The notes below the pieces were generated by a model. That model was not told the DNA's origin and ran no database searches. It saw nothing but the letters and a program-made list of their open reading frames with translations. A program made the translations under genes and the position numbers. A stretch of DNA of 64,000 nucleotides. Origin: CAIWHR01 sp963836265. GTDB taxonomy: Bacteria; Pseudomonadota; Gammaproteobacteria; Burkholderiales; Casimicrobiaceae. Position 1 is the stretch's first letter. Each line of letters begins with the position of its first letter. Location: contig CAWIIO010000002.1 in the NCBI GenBank assembly GCA_963836265.1, positions 248,001-312,000 of the forward strand. Direction: 5' to 3'. This document shows positions 31,991 to 41,480 of the stretch, piece by piece.

Positions 31991-33871
31991 ATGGAAAACA
32001 ACAAACCGTTGCTGGGCGAGCAGGACCTCTATCTGTTCCGTGAGGGCACCCACAGCCGGCTCTACGCCGAGATGGGTTGCCGGCTCGGCGCCGCCGGGGC
32101 CACCTTCCGCGTGTGGGCGCCGAACGCTTCGCGCGTCTCGGTGATCGGGGCGTGGAACGGCTGGGACGCCGGCGCGAATCCGCTCGCGCGGCGCCCCGAC
32201 GGCTCCGGCATCTGGGAGGGGGCCGTGGCCTCGCTGACCCGCGGCGACGGCTACAAATTCCGCGTCGTGAGCGCCGCCGGCCAGGAAATGGACAAGGCCG
32301 ACCCGTTCGCCCTGTTCGCGGAAGTGCCGCCGTCGACCGCTTCGCGCGCGTGGACGCTCGACTACGAATGGGGCGATGCCGAGTGGATGGGCTCGCGCTC
32401 CGCGCACAACGCGCTCGATGCGCCCATCTCCATCTACGAGGTCCATCTGGGCTCGTGGCGCCGCGACGACAACCGGCTGCCGACCTACCGGGACATCGCG
32501 CAGCCGTTGGCCGACTACGTTCGCGATCACGGCTTCACGCACGTCGAGCTGCTGCCGGTGACCGAGCACCCGTTCTACGGCTCGTGGGGTTACCAGACGA
32601 CCGGGTACTTCGCTCCGACCTCCCGCTACGGGGCGCCGCAGGACTTCATGCATCTCGTCGACACCCTGCATCGTCAGGGCATCGGCGTGATCCTCGACTG
32701 GGTGCCGTCGCATTTCCCCACCGACGGTCACGGTCTCGCCTACTTCGACGGGACCCACCTCTACGAGCATGCCGACCCGCGCCAGGGCTTCCACCCGGAA
32801 TGGAACAGCTCCATCTTCAATTACGATCGCCACGAAGTGCGCGCCTTCCTGCTGTCGAGCGCGATGTTCTGGCTCGACAAGTATCACGTCGACGGCCTGC
32901 GCGTGGACGCCGTCGCGTCGATGCTCTATCTCGATTACGGGCGCAAGGCGGGCGAGTGGATCCCCAACGTGCACGGCGGCAAGGAAAACCTCGGCGCGAT
33001 CCAGTTCCTGAGGCACCTCAACGAATCCGTGTACCGCGATTATCCCGACACCCAGGTGATCGCCGAGGAATCCACGTCGTGGCCGATGGTGTCGCGGCCC
33101 GTGTATCTGGGCGGCCTCGGTTTCGGGATGAAATGGAACATGGGATGGATGCACGACACGCTCGATTACATGCGCCAGCAGCCGATCTTCCGCAAGTATC
33201 ACCACGACCGGCTGACGTTCTCGATCTGGTACGCTTTCTTCGAGAACTTCGTGCTCGCGCTGTCGCACGACGAAGTCGTCCATGGCAAGGGCTCGCTGAT
33301 CGGGAAAATGCCCGGCGACTCCTGGCAGCAATTCGCGAACCTGCGCTTGCTCTACGGGTACATGTGGGCCCACCCCGGCAAGAAGCTCCTCTTCATGGGC
33401 GGAGAGTTCGGACAGCGCCGCGAATGGGCGCACGAAGGCAGCCTCGAATGGGACGTGCTCCGCTATCCCGAGCATAGCGGCATGCAGCGCTGGATCGGCG
33501 ACCTCAACGCGCTGCTGCGCGCGGAGCCGGCGCTTCACGAGCGCGATTTCGACCAGGGCGGCTTCGAGTGGGTCGATTGCCACGATGCCGACGCGAGCGT
33601 GATCAGTTTCCTGCGCCGACCGCGCACCGGACCGCCGATGCTCGTCGTCTGCAATTTCACGCCGATTCCGCGCCCGAACTACACGGTCGGCGTCCCAGAG
33701 GGCGGATTCTGGCGCGAGCTCCTCAACAGCGACGCCCAGATCTATGGCGGCGGAGGCATCGGCAACTTCGGCGGCGCCGACGCGGCGCCGGTGCCCGCGC
33801 AGGGTCGATTTCACTCGGTCGTGCTGACGTTGCCGCCGCTGGCGGCGATATTCTTGAAGCCCGGCCCCTGA
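31991..33871 (+). CDS. glgB: 1,4-alpha-glucan branching enzyme
   Basis: 626 residues, GH13 with an N-terminal CBM48 (GATFRVWAPNASRVSVIGAWNGW, ~35-60). Catalytic residues: nucleophile D306 (GLRVDAVASM) and acid/base E359 (VIAEEST), 53 apart as in E. coli GlgB, with the third Asp in LALSHDEVVHGKGS. Introduces alpha-1,6 branches into the glucan made by GlgE. It lacks the extra N-terminal domain of long GlgBs. Start at ATG 31991; a GTG at 31967 would add eight residues. Its stop overlaps glgE (TGATG). Confidence 0.96.
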   Translation: MENNKPLLGEQDLYLFREGTHSRLYAEMGCRLGAAGATFRVWAPNASRVSVIGAWNGWDAGANPLARRPDGSGIWEGAVASLTRGDGYKFRVVSAAGQEMDKADPFALFAEVPPSTASRAWTLDYEWGDAEWMGSRSAHNALDAPISIYEVHLGSWRRDDNRLPTYRDIAQPLADYVRDHGFTHVELLPVTEHPFYGSWGYQTTGYFAPTSRYGAPQDFMHLVDTLHRQGIGVILDWVPSHFPTDGHGLAYFDGTHLYEHADPRQGFHPEWNSSIFNYDRHEVRAFLLSSAMFWLDKYHVDGLRVDAVASMLYLDYGRKAGEWIPNVHGGKENLGAIQFLRHLNESVYRDYPDTQVIAEESTSWPMVSRPVYLGGLGFGMKWNMGWMHDTLDYMRQQPIFRKYHHDRLTFSIWYAFFENFVLALSHDEVVHGKGSLIGKMPGDSWQQFANLRLLYGYMWAHPGKKLLFMGGEFGQRREWAHEGSLEWDVLRYPEHSGMQRWIGDLNALLRAEPALHERDFDQGGFEWVDCHDADASVISFLRRPRTGPPMLVVCNFTPIPRPNYTVGVPEGGFWRELLNSDAQIYGGGGIGNFGGADAAPVPAQGRFHSVVLTLPPLAAIFLKPGP

Positions 33872-35895
33872 TGCCGCGACAGAAAAAGAATATGGCCGTT
33901 CCGAAGGAGTTTCCCGTCGAGGGACGCGCGCGCGTCGTCATCGAAAACATCGCGCCCGCCGTCGATGGGGGCCGTTTCCCGATCAAGCGGGCCGAGGGCG
34001 AACGCGTCGAGGTCGAAGCCGACTGCTTCGCCGACGGGCACGACGCCCTCGCCTGCGTTCTCCTGCATCGGCGCGACGACAAAGCCGATTGGGACGAGAC
34101 ACCGATGATCGCGCTTGCGAACGACCGCTGGCGCGGCGCGTTCACCGTGACGGCGGTGGGTCGCTATCGCTACGCGGTGAGGGCGTGGGTCGATCACTTC
34201 CTGTCGTGGCGGCACGACTTTGCGCGCCGGGTCGACCCCGAGGATCTGCGAATTGCCGCCCTCGCCGGCGCCGAGTTGATCGATGCCGCGGCGCAGCGCG
34301 CTTCGGGCGAGGATCGACGGGGGCTCGCGCGGTGGGCGGCCCAGCTGCGCGACCCCGACGCCGCACCCGATCTGCGGGCGCTTGCGCTCGACGACGAGCT
34401 CGCGACCATCGCCGCGCGTCATCCGGATCGCAGCCTGGCGACGACGTTCCCGGTCGAGTTCGCGGTTGTCGTCGATCGCACCCGGGCCCGCTTTTCCTCG
34501 TGGTACGAGCTGTTTCCGCGCTCCTGCGGCGCGGATGCCCGTACCCATGGCACGTTCCGCGACTGCGAGGAGCGGCTGCCGTACGTGGCCGAAATGGGTT
34601 TCGACGTCGTGTACCTGCCGCCGATCCATCCGATCGGCCGCGAGCGGCGCAAGGGGCCCAACAATTCGCTCACGACCACGGCGGAAGACGTCGGCAGCCC
34701 CTGGGCGATCGGCTCCGCCGAGGGGGGCCACACGGCGGTCCATCCGCAGCTCGGCGGAATCGAGGACTTTCGCCATCTGGTCGCCCGCGCGCGCTCGCTG
34801 GGCCTCGAAACGGCCATCGACATCGCGTTCCAGTGCGCCCCCGACCATCCGTTCGTGAAAGCGCATCCGTCGTGGTTTCGCTGGCGCCCGGACGGCACGG
34901 TCCAGTATGCGGAGAACCCGCCGAAGAAATACCAGGATATCTACCCGTTCAATTTCGAGACCCCCGACTGGACCGAGCTCTGGCGGGAGCTCGCCACCGT
35001 GTTCACGTTCTGGATCGGCGAAGGCGTGCGCATCTTCCGGGTCGACAATCCGCACACCAAACCGTTCGCCTTCTGGGAGTGGGCGATCGAACGGATCAAG
35101 CGCGAGCATCCGGACGTGATCTTCCTTTCCGAGGCGTTCACGCGGCCGAAGGTGATGCATCGCCTCGCGAAGGTCGGCTTCACGCAGTCGTACACGTATT
35201 TCACGTGGCGCAACACCAAGGCCGAGCTCACCGCCTACTTCACCGAGTTGACGCGAGGACCCGGACGCGAATACTTTCGGCCCAATTGCTGGCCGAACAC
35301 CCCCGATATCCTGCCCGAGTATCTGCAATACGGTGGCCGTGCTGGGTTCATGGCGCGGCTGGTGCTTGCGGCGACGCTGTCGGCGAATTACGGTATCTAC
35401 GGCCCGGCGTTCGAGCTCCTCGAGCGCACGCCGCGCGAGCCCGGCACCGAGGAGTATTTGGACAGCGAGAAGTACGAGCTCAAGCACTGGGACCTGTCGC
35501 GCGCCGACAGCCTCGCTCCGTTCATCGCGCGGATCAACGCCGCGCGGCGCGATAATCCGGCTTTGCAGCACGACGGTGAGCTCGCTTTTTTCCCGATCGA
35601 CAACGACGAGATGATCTGCTACGGCAAGGTCGATCCGGCCGGCGAGAACGCAGTGCTCGTCATCGTCAATCTCGATCCGCACCATACGCAGTCGGGATGG
35701 GTGACGCTCGATCCGGGCGTGCTGGGGCTCGAGCCCGACCGGGCCTTCCAGGTCCACGATGTGCTGACCGGCGCGCGGTTCCTCTGGAGCGGCGCGCGCA
35801 ATTTCGTGCAGCTCGACCCGGCACGCGCGCCGGCGCACGTTTTCCGGTTGCGCCGCCGCGTGCGCACCGAGCGCGACTTCGATTACTTCCTGTAG
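33871..35895 (+). CDS. glgE: alpha-1,4-glucan:maltose-1-phosphate maltosyltransferase
   Basis: 674 residues, GH13_3. Elongates alpha-1,4-glucan with maltose from alpha-maltose 1-phosphate. Nucleophile D392 (RIFRVDNPHTKPFAFWEW) and acid/base E421 (VIFLSEAFTRP) have the 29-residue spacing of Streptomyces GlgE. FSSWYELFPRS, PPIHPIGRERRKGPNN and YAENPPKKYQDIYP are characteristic blocks. The N-terminal ~200 residues form the beta-sandwich and helical domains. Start overlaps the glgB stop; treS follows 11 bp later. Confidence 0.96.
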   Translation: MPRQKKNMAVPKEFPVEGRARVVIENIAPAVDGGRFPIKRAEGERVEVEADCFADGHDALACVLLHRRDDKADWDETPMIALANDRWRGAFTVTAVGRYRYAVRAWVDHFLSWRHDFARRVDPEDLRIAALAGAELIDAAAQRASGEDRRGLARWAAQLRDPDAAPDLRALALDDELATIAARHPDRSLATTFPVEFAVVVDRTRARFSSWYELFPRSCGADARTHGTFRDCEERLPYVAEMGFDVVYLPPIHPIGRERRKGPNNSLTTTAEDVGSPWAIGSAEGGHTAVHPQLGGIEDFRHLVARARSLGLETAIDIAFQCAPDHPFVKAHPSWFRWRPDGTVQYAENPPKKYQDIYPFNFETPDWTELWRELATVFTFWIGEGVRIFRVDNPHTKPFAFWEWAIERIKREHPDVIFLSEAFTRPKVMHRLAKVGFTQSYTYFTWRNTKAELTAYFTELTRGPGREYFRPNCWPNTPDILPEYLQYGGRAGFMARLVLAATLSANYGIYGPAFELLERTPREPGTEEYLDSEKYELKHWDLSRADSLAPFIARINAARRDNPALQHDGELAFFPIDNDEMICYGKVDPAGENAVLVIVNLDPHHTQSGWVTLDPGVLGLEPDRAFQVHDVLTGARFLWSGARNFVQLDPARAPAHVFRLRRRVRTERDFDYFL

Positions 35896-35906
35896 GGGGG
35901 GCCGGT

Positions 35907-38900
35907 ATGGCCGCACTCGTCCCGGCAGCAGCGAGCCCATCCGCCCGCGCGGCGGCCGCCGCCGCTCCCGCCCCGGCGGCAGCCGCCACCCCCGTCGCCG
36001 CGACGGCGTCCGACGCCCTCTGGTACAAGGACGCGGTCGTCTATCAGTTGCACATCAAGGCGTTCTTCGATTCGAACGACGATGGAATCGGCGATTTCCA
36101 CGGGCTCACCGAAAAGCTCGATTACGTCAAGGACCTCGGGGTCAACACGATCTGGCTGCTGCCGTTCTATCCGTCGCCGCTGCGCGACGACGGCTACGAC
36201 GTGTCCGACTACCACAATGTGCACCTCTCGTACGGGACGCGCACCGACTTCCAGCATTTCGTCCGCGAGGCTCACCGGCGCGAGCTTCGCGTCATCACCG
36301 AGCTCATCGTCAACCACACGTCCGACCAGCATCCATGGTTCCAGGCGGCGCGCAGGGCCCCCAAGGGTTCGGCCAAGCGCGACTACTACGTCTGGAGCGA
36401 CGATCCAAGCAAGTACGCCGGCACCCGCATCATCTTCACCGATACCGAGAAGTCGAACTGGGCCTGGGACGACGTTGCCAAGGCGTTCTACTGGCATCGT
36501 TTTTTCAGTCACCAGCCCGACCTCAATTTCGACAATCCGCAGGTGCGCAAGGCGATCTTCCGCGTCATGCGCTTCTGGCTCGACCTGGGCGTCGACGGCT
36601 TCCGGCTCGACGCGATTCCGTACCTGTGCGAGCGCGAGGGCACCAACAACGAGAACCTTCCCGAGACGCACGCGGTGCTGAAGGAGCTTCGCGCGATGGT
36701 CGATGCGCATTACCCGAACAAGCTCCTGCTCGCCGAGGCGAACCAGTGGCCGGAGGACGTGCGCGAATACTTCGGCGACGGCGACGAATGCCACATGGCC
36801 TACCACTTTCCGCTGATGCCGCGCATGTACATGGCGATCGCGCAGGAGGACCGGCACCCGATCACCGAGATCATGGGGCAGACGCCCGACATTCCGGAAC
36901 CCTGCCAGTGGGCGATCTTTCTGCGCAACCACGACGAGCTGACCCTCGAAATGGTCACCAGCAAAGAGCGCGATTACATGTACCAGATGTATGCGACCGA
37001 TCCCCGGGCTCGAATCAACGTCGGCATCAGGCGGCGCCTCGCGCCGTTGCTCGAGAACGACACCGGCAAGATCAAGCTGATGACGAGCCTGCTCCTGTCG
37101 ATGCCCGGCTCGCCGATCCTCTATTACGGCGATGAGATCGGCATGGGCGACAACATCTACCTCGGCGACCGCGACGGCGTGCGCACCCCGATGCAATGGC
37201 GGCCGGAACGCAACGCCGGCTTCTCGCGCGCGGACCCGCAGCGGCTGTACCTGCAACCGATCATGGACGCGATCTACGGCTACGAGGCGGTCAATGTCGA
37301 GGCGCAGCTGCGCGAGCCGGCCTCGCTCCTCAACTGGAACCGGCGGATGCTGGCGGTGCGCAAGGGGTTCCGCGCGTTCGGCCGTGGCCGGCTCACGTTT
37401 CTCCGGCCGGGCAACCGCAAAGTCCTTGCTTACCTCCGCGAACATGGCGACGAGATCATTCTTTGCGTCGCGAACCTGGCGCGCTCGGCGCAGCCGGTCG
37501 AGCTCGATCTCGCCCGTTACAGGGGACGGGTGCCGGTCGAAATGATGGGACGCACGCCCTTCCCGCCGATCGGCGACCTGCCGTACCTGTTGACGCTCGC
37601 CGGGCACGGCTTTCTCTGGTTCCGCCTCGCTGCCGGCGAGGAGGTCCCGGCGTGGCACGAGGAGCGGATGCCGCGCGAGGAGCTGCCGGTGCTCGTTCTC
37701 TTCGACGGCTGGGCGAGCCTGTTCCGGGACCGGGTCGTGCCGTGGCGCATCGGGATGTCGGAAAAGGTGCGCGCGCAGCTCGAGCGCGAAGCATTGCCTG
37801 CCTTCGTCGCGGGGCGCCGGTGGTACGCGGCGAAAGGCGTTGCGGTCGGTTCCGTCACGCTCGTCGATCACGTCGAGTGGAAGCAAGGCGCAAAGAGCTG
37901 GCTCGTCGCGCTTGCGCGAGTGGCGCGCGACGAAGGCGAGGCGGAAACCTATTTCCTGCCGCTCACCCTCGCCTGGGAGGACGGGGACGAGGACAAGCTG
38001 CGCACGCTCGGGCCGCTTACGGTGGCCAGGGTGCGGCAGCAGGCGCAGATCGGGATTCTTGCCGACGCCTTTGGCGACGATGCGTTCTGCCGCGCGCTGG
38101 TCGCGGCCATCGGTGGCGGCGAACAACTGAAGTCGGCGCATGGCACCTTGCACTTCAGGCCGTCGCGCGCGTTCGCCGAAATCGCCGGACCCGGCTACGA
38201 GGAGCTGCACGCCACCGCGCCCGGCGCGCAGAGCAGCAACACCATCGTCGCGCTGGGCGAACGGCTGTTCCTCAAGGGCTATCGTCGCCTCCAGGCCGGG
38301 CAAAATCCCGAGGTCGAGATCGGCCGGTTCCTGACCGACGTGGCGCATTTTTCGCACAGCATCCCGGTCGCCGGCAGCGTCGATTACGTCGCCGAGGACG
38401 GCCGCCAGACGACGCTCGCGCTGCTGCAGGCGTATGTTGAGAACCAGGGAGACGGCTGGGAATACACGCTCAATTACCTTGATCGGGTGTTCGAGCAGTC
38501 GCCGGCGCAGACCGAGCCGCCGGGAACGGGGGTCGACCTGCACGGAGGCTACCTCGCACTCATTCGCACGCTGGGCAAGCGCACCGCCGAGCTGCACGCG
38601 GCTTTCGCCCGCAAGACCGGCGACCCTGCGTTCGATCCCGAACCCATCGCGCCCGCCGACATCGCGGCCTGGACGCAGCGCGTACGCACGGACGCCGCAG
38701 CCGCGCTCGATCGGCTCGATCGGCGCCGTGCCGCCTTGCCGGAAGCGGTGCAGGAGGCAGCGGGCCCGCTTCTCGCACGGCGCAAGGAAATCCTCGCCCG
38801 GATCGACGCGCACGGCGCCGATCGCGTGGCCGCCGCCAAGACGCGACTCCACGGCGATTACCATCTGGGGCAGGTCCTGCTGGTGCAGAACGATTTCGTC

Positions 38901-39296
38901 ATCGTCGATTTCGAAGGCGAACCGACGCGCACGTTCGCCGAACGCGCCCGGAAGCAATCGCCGTTGAAGGACGTCGCGGGGATGCTGCGCTCGCTCGACT
39001 ACGCGATGCATTCCGCGCTCGCTCGCGTGGGCCCCGAACGCGCCGAGGCGCGTCCGTTGCTGGAGACCGTCGGCCGCGAGTGGCAGACTCAGGCCCGGCA
39101 GGTGTTTCTCGACGGCTACGACGAGGTCGCGCGGGCAAGCGGTCTTCTCCTGCCGCGTGGCGAAGGCGCAGCGCTGCTCGACCTGTTCCTGCTGGAAAAG
39201 GCTTTCTACGAGTTGCGCTACGAGGTCGACAACCGACCGGACTGGGTGCGCATTCCGTTGCGCGGCCTCTCCGATATTCTGGGTTCCGGAAGCTGA
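35907..39296 (+). CDS. treS: trehalose synthase-maltokinase fusion (TreS-Mak)
   Basis: 1129 residues. An Ala/Pro-rich N-terminal tail (~1-37) precedes the TreS GH13 domain (~38-590) with nucleophile D235 (GFRLDAIPYL) and acid/base E277 (LLAEANQWPED), which isomerises trehalose and maltose. From ~595 a maltokinase domain follows, with VAGRRWYAAKG, the aminoglycoside-kinase-like HGDYHLGQVLL and IVDFEGEP. It phosphorylates maltose to maltose 1-phosphate for GlgE. The fusion channels trehalose into the GlgE pathway. Start at ATG 35907, 11 bp after glgE. Confidence 0.96.
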   Translation: MAALVPAAASPSARAAAAAAPAPAAAATPVAATASDALWYKDAVVYQLHIKAFFDSNDDGIGDFHGLTEKLDYVKDLGVNTIWLLPFYPSPLRDDGYDVSDYHNVHLSYGTRTDFQHFVREAHRRELRVITELIVNHTSDQHPWFQAARRAPKGSAKRDYYVWSDDPSKYAGTRIIFTDTEKSNWAWDDVAKAFYWHRFFSHQPDLNFDNPQVRKAIFRVMRFWLDLGVDGFRLDAIPYLCEREGTNNENLPETHAVLKELRAMVDAHYPNKLLLAEANQWPEDVREYFGDGDECHMAYHFPLMPRMYMAIAQEDRHPITEIMGQTPDIPEPCQWAIFLRNHDELTLEMVTSKERDYMYQMYATDPRARINVGIRRRLAPLLENDTGKIKLMTSLLLSMPGSPILYYGDEIGMGDNIYLGDRDGVRTPMQWRPERNAGFSRADPQRLYLQPIMDAIYGYEAVNVEAQLREPASLLNWNRRMLAVRKGFRAFGRGRLTFLRPGNRKVLAYLREHGDEIILCVANLARSAQPVELDLARYRGRVPVEMMGRTPFPPIGDLPYLLTLAGHGFLWFRLAAGEEVPAWHEERMPREELPVLVLFDGWASLFRDRVVPWRIGMSEKVRAQLEREALPAFVAGRRWYAAKGVAVGSVTLVDHVEWKQGAKSWLVALARVARDEGEAETYFLPLTLAWEDGDEDKLRTLGPLTVARVRQQAQIGILADAFGDDAFCRALVAAIGGGEQLKSAHGTLHFRPSRAFAEIAGPGYEELHATAPGAQSSNTIVALGERLFLKGYRRLQAGQNPEVEIGRFLTDVAHFSHSIPVAGSVDYVAEDGRQTTLALLQAYVENQGDGWEYTLNYLDRVFEQSPAQTEPPGTGVDLHGGYLALIRTLGKRTAELHAAFARKTGDPAFDPEPIAPADIAAWTQRVRTDAAAALDRLDRRRAALPEAVQEAAGPLLARRKEILARIDAHGADRVAAAKTRLHGDYHLGQVLLVQNDFVIVDFEGEPTRTFAERARKQSPLKDVAGMLRSLDYAMHSALARVGPERAEARPLLETVGREWQTQARQVFLDGYDEVARASGLLLPRGEGAALLDLFLLEKAFYELRYEVDNRPDWVRIPLRGLSDILGSGS

Positions 39297-39347
39297 CCGG
39301 CGCCCGGCGGGCGAACGCCGGGCCTCGAAGGCGAATTGGAGGTCGCG

Positions 39348-40049
39348 ATGGACTACATGGAGATGCTGGTCGAGCCGATCCGGACGTCGCTGCATCAGGT
39401 CGGTGAATTCCTGCCCCGAGTGTTGCTCGCACTCGTCATTCTGATCGCGGGCTGGCTCCTCGCCAAGGCGCTGCGCTTCGCACTCGTCAAGATGCTCCGG
39501 GCGATCAACTTCAACGTCGTGACCGAGAAAGCCGGCATCGATACGTTCCTGCAGCAGGGCGGCGGCGAGATCGATACGACGACGGTGCTCGGGATGCTCG
39601 CCTACTGGCTGGTGATCCTGGCGGCGCTGATGATCGCATTCAACAGCATGGGGCTCTCCTACGTGACCGACCTGATCGGACGCATCGTGCTGTTCGTGCC
39701 CAAGGTGATGGTCGCCGTGGTGATCCTCGCCTTCGGCGCCTATTTCGCGCACTTCGTCGGAACTGCGCTTACCACCTATTGCAAGAACGTGGGCATCGGC
39801 GAGGCGAAGGCGCTCGGCCGGTTCGCGCGCTACGCGATCATGATTTTCGTCACCCTGATCGCGCTCGATCAACTGGGACTGGGCGACATCATCCGGCAGA
39901 CGTTCCTTATCATCATCGCCGCCATCGCGCTGGGCCTGGCCCTTGCGTTCGGGCTCGGCGGCCAGAAGCGCGCGGCGGAGCTCCTCGAGAGCTGGTCGCG
40001 CCACAAGGACGCCGGCAAGGAACGTTCCGGGCAGGCGCCGCCACTCTGA
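39348..40049 (+). CDS. mechanosensitive-channel-like protein with conserved TM helices
   Basis: 233 residues, about five hydrophobic helices (~22-45, 80-102, 115-140, 160-178, 183-203). The last, IIAAIALGLALAFGLGGQKRAA, resembles the pore helix and following Gly-rich turn of MscS-family channels, but the beta-domain and C-terminal cage are absent. GGAGG precedes the ATG at 39348. In an island that accumulates trehalose, a role in osmotic release is plausible but inferred. Confidence 0.75.
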   Translation: MDYMEMLVEPIRTSLHQVGEFLPRVLLALVILIAGWLLAKALRFALVKMLRAINFNVVTEKAGIDTFLQQGGGEIDTTTVLGMLAYWLVILAALMIAFNSMGLSYVTDLIGRIVLFVPKVMVAVVILAFGAYFAHFVGTALTTYCKNVGIGEAKALGRFARYAIMIFVTLIALDQLGLGDIIRQTFLIIIAAIALGLALAFGLGGQKRAAELLESWSRHKDAGKERSGQAPPL

Positions 40050-40249
40050 ATTCGACCGTCGAGGGCAGCGGCGGCAGGCGAGTCGCTCGCCCAAATCGCC
40101 ATCGCGCGCGATGACGGCCTCGCCGCCGACGGCACGCTCGAGCGCCCGCAATCCGCCGGACCGCCGCAACCTCGCGTTGCCGCACCGGGTCGCTGCATCG
40201 CGAGGCGGTGAGCGCAGACCCCTCGCCAGGCGCTGATACACTGACGCGG

Positions 40250-41458
40250 ATGAGTTCGTCGCGGACGAGCGCGCAAGACCGGGCCCTGATCGACGAATGC
40301 ACGTCGCGCGCGATCGCCTTGCTTCATCGCAACCTGTCGCCGCGGGGCATCCTTGCCGCGACGCCGGGCGCACGCGCGCGCGCGCGCGGATACACGGCCG
40401 TCTTCGGGCGCGACGCCGCGGTGTGCGCGATCGGGATGGCGCTTTCCGGCGACGCCCTGCTCGAACGCGAGGCCGCGACGGGGCTCGTCACGCTGGCGAA
40501 CCACCAGGCAACGAATGGCCAGATTCCGAAATTCGTCGATGCCGAGCGCGCCGAGACCGATTTCTGGTATTTGGGCTGCATCGACGCGACCCTGTGGTGG
40601 CTGATCGCGATGGCTTTCCTCGACCGGCGCCCACCGCATCGCGGGCTGCGCCGGCGGTTTGCTGGCCGTGTCGAAAGCGCGGTCCGCTGGCTCGAATGCC
40701 AGGAGCACCAGGGCTTTTTTCTGCTGCAGCAGAACGAGGCGAGCGACTGGGCCGACATCATGCCGCGCTCCGGATTCGTTCTCTACACCAATGCGCTGTG
40801 GCATCTCACGAAGCGCTGCTATCGCCTGCCGCGACGCGCGGACACGCTGGCGAGCTTCAGCCGGCTCTTCCATCCCTTCTCGGCGAAGCTCGCCGAGTAT
40901 CGCCGTGCGCGACTCCTCGTGCGATACGTCACGAGCAACGCGCGTCACCGCGAGCTGTTCCTGAGCTTCGTCAATTTCTCGTTCTGGGGCGAGGAGGGCG
41001 ATGTCTTCGGCAACCTGCTTGCAATCCTCTGCGGGCTCGCCGACGAGCGCGCGACGCGGCGCACGCTCAAGGCACTGGTCCGCGCGGGCGTGGACGCGCC
41101 ATATCCGGTGCGAACCGTCTGCGAGCCGATCGACGATGACGACTTCCTGTGGCGGCCGTACATGTCGAGGCACCGGCAGAACCTCCCCTACCAGTACCAC
41201 AACGGCGGCATCTGGCCCTTCATCGGCGGATTCTGGGTGGCTGCACTCGTCGAGGCGGGGATGCAAACGAAGGCCCGTGAGGCGCTCGTCGACCTCGCCC
41301 GCGCCAACGCGCTCGCCGGCTGGCAATTCAACGAATGGCTGCACGGGCGCACCCTTGCGCCGCGCGGCATGCCCGGTCAATCGTGGAATGCCGCGGCGTT
41401 CCTGATGGCGCGACACGCGGTGGAGCGCGCCCGGCCACTGTTCCGTGGCGCTCGGTGA
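40250..41458 (+). CDS. putative (alpha/alpha)6-barrel glycoside hydrolase (GH100/amylo-alpha-1,6-glucosidase-like)
   Basis: 402 residues from the ATG at 40250. Conserved-looking blocks rich in Trp, Asp and Glu are GYTAVFGRDAAVCAIGMAL, NHQATNGQIPKFVD, FWYLGCIDATLWWL, NEASDWADIMPRSGFVLYTN, QYHNGGIWPFIGGFW and FNEWLHGRTLAPRGMPGQSW. This pattern suits invertase or debranching-type (alpha/alpha)6 enzymes, with the Asp of SDWADIMP and Glu of FNEW as candidate catalytic acids. No signal peptide. Lying between treS and otsB it probably acts on trehalose, sucrose or glucan-related sugars; the substrate cannot be told from sequence. Confidence 0.7.
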   Translation: MSSSRTSAQDRALIDECTSRAIALLHRNLSPRGILAATPGARARARGYTAVFGRDAAVCAIGMALSGDALLEREAATGLVTLANHQATNGQIPKFVDAERAETDFWYLGCIDATLWWLIAMAFLDRRPPHRGLRRRFAGRVESAVRWLECQEHQGFFLLQQNEASDWADIMPRSGFVLYTNALWHLTKRCYRLPRRADTLASFSRLFHPFSAKLAEYRRARLLVRYVTSNARHRELFLSFVNFSFWGEEGDVFGNLLAILCGLADERATRRTLKALVRAGVDAPYPVRTVCEPIDDDDFLWRPYMSRHRQNLPYQYHNGGIWPFIGGFWVAALVEAGMQTKAREALVDLARANALAGWQFNEWLHGRTLAPRGMPGQSWNAAAFLMARHAVERARPLFRGAR

Positions 41459-41480
41459 GCCGGCGTCGCGGCCGCGGGCA

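Noticed and set aside
39302..39323. GCCCGGCG/CGCCGGGC hairpin after treS as a terminator
   Set aside because: No T-run follows and the next gene starts 25 bp later on the same strand; more likely a chance GC-rich repeat or an intra-operon structure.
35883..40373. Minus-strand open frame of ~1500 codons opposite treS and its neighbours
   Set aside because: Shadow of the GC-rich plus-strand genes; no motif, signal or ribosome-binding site, while the plus strand carries TreS-Mak and others with catalytic residues.
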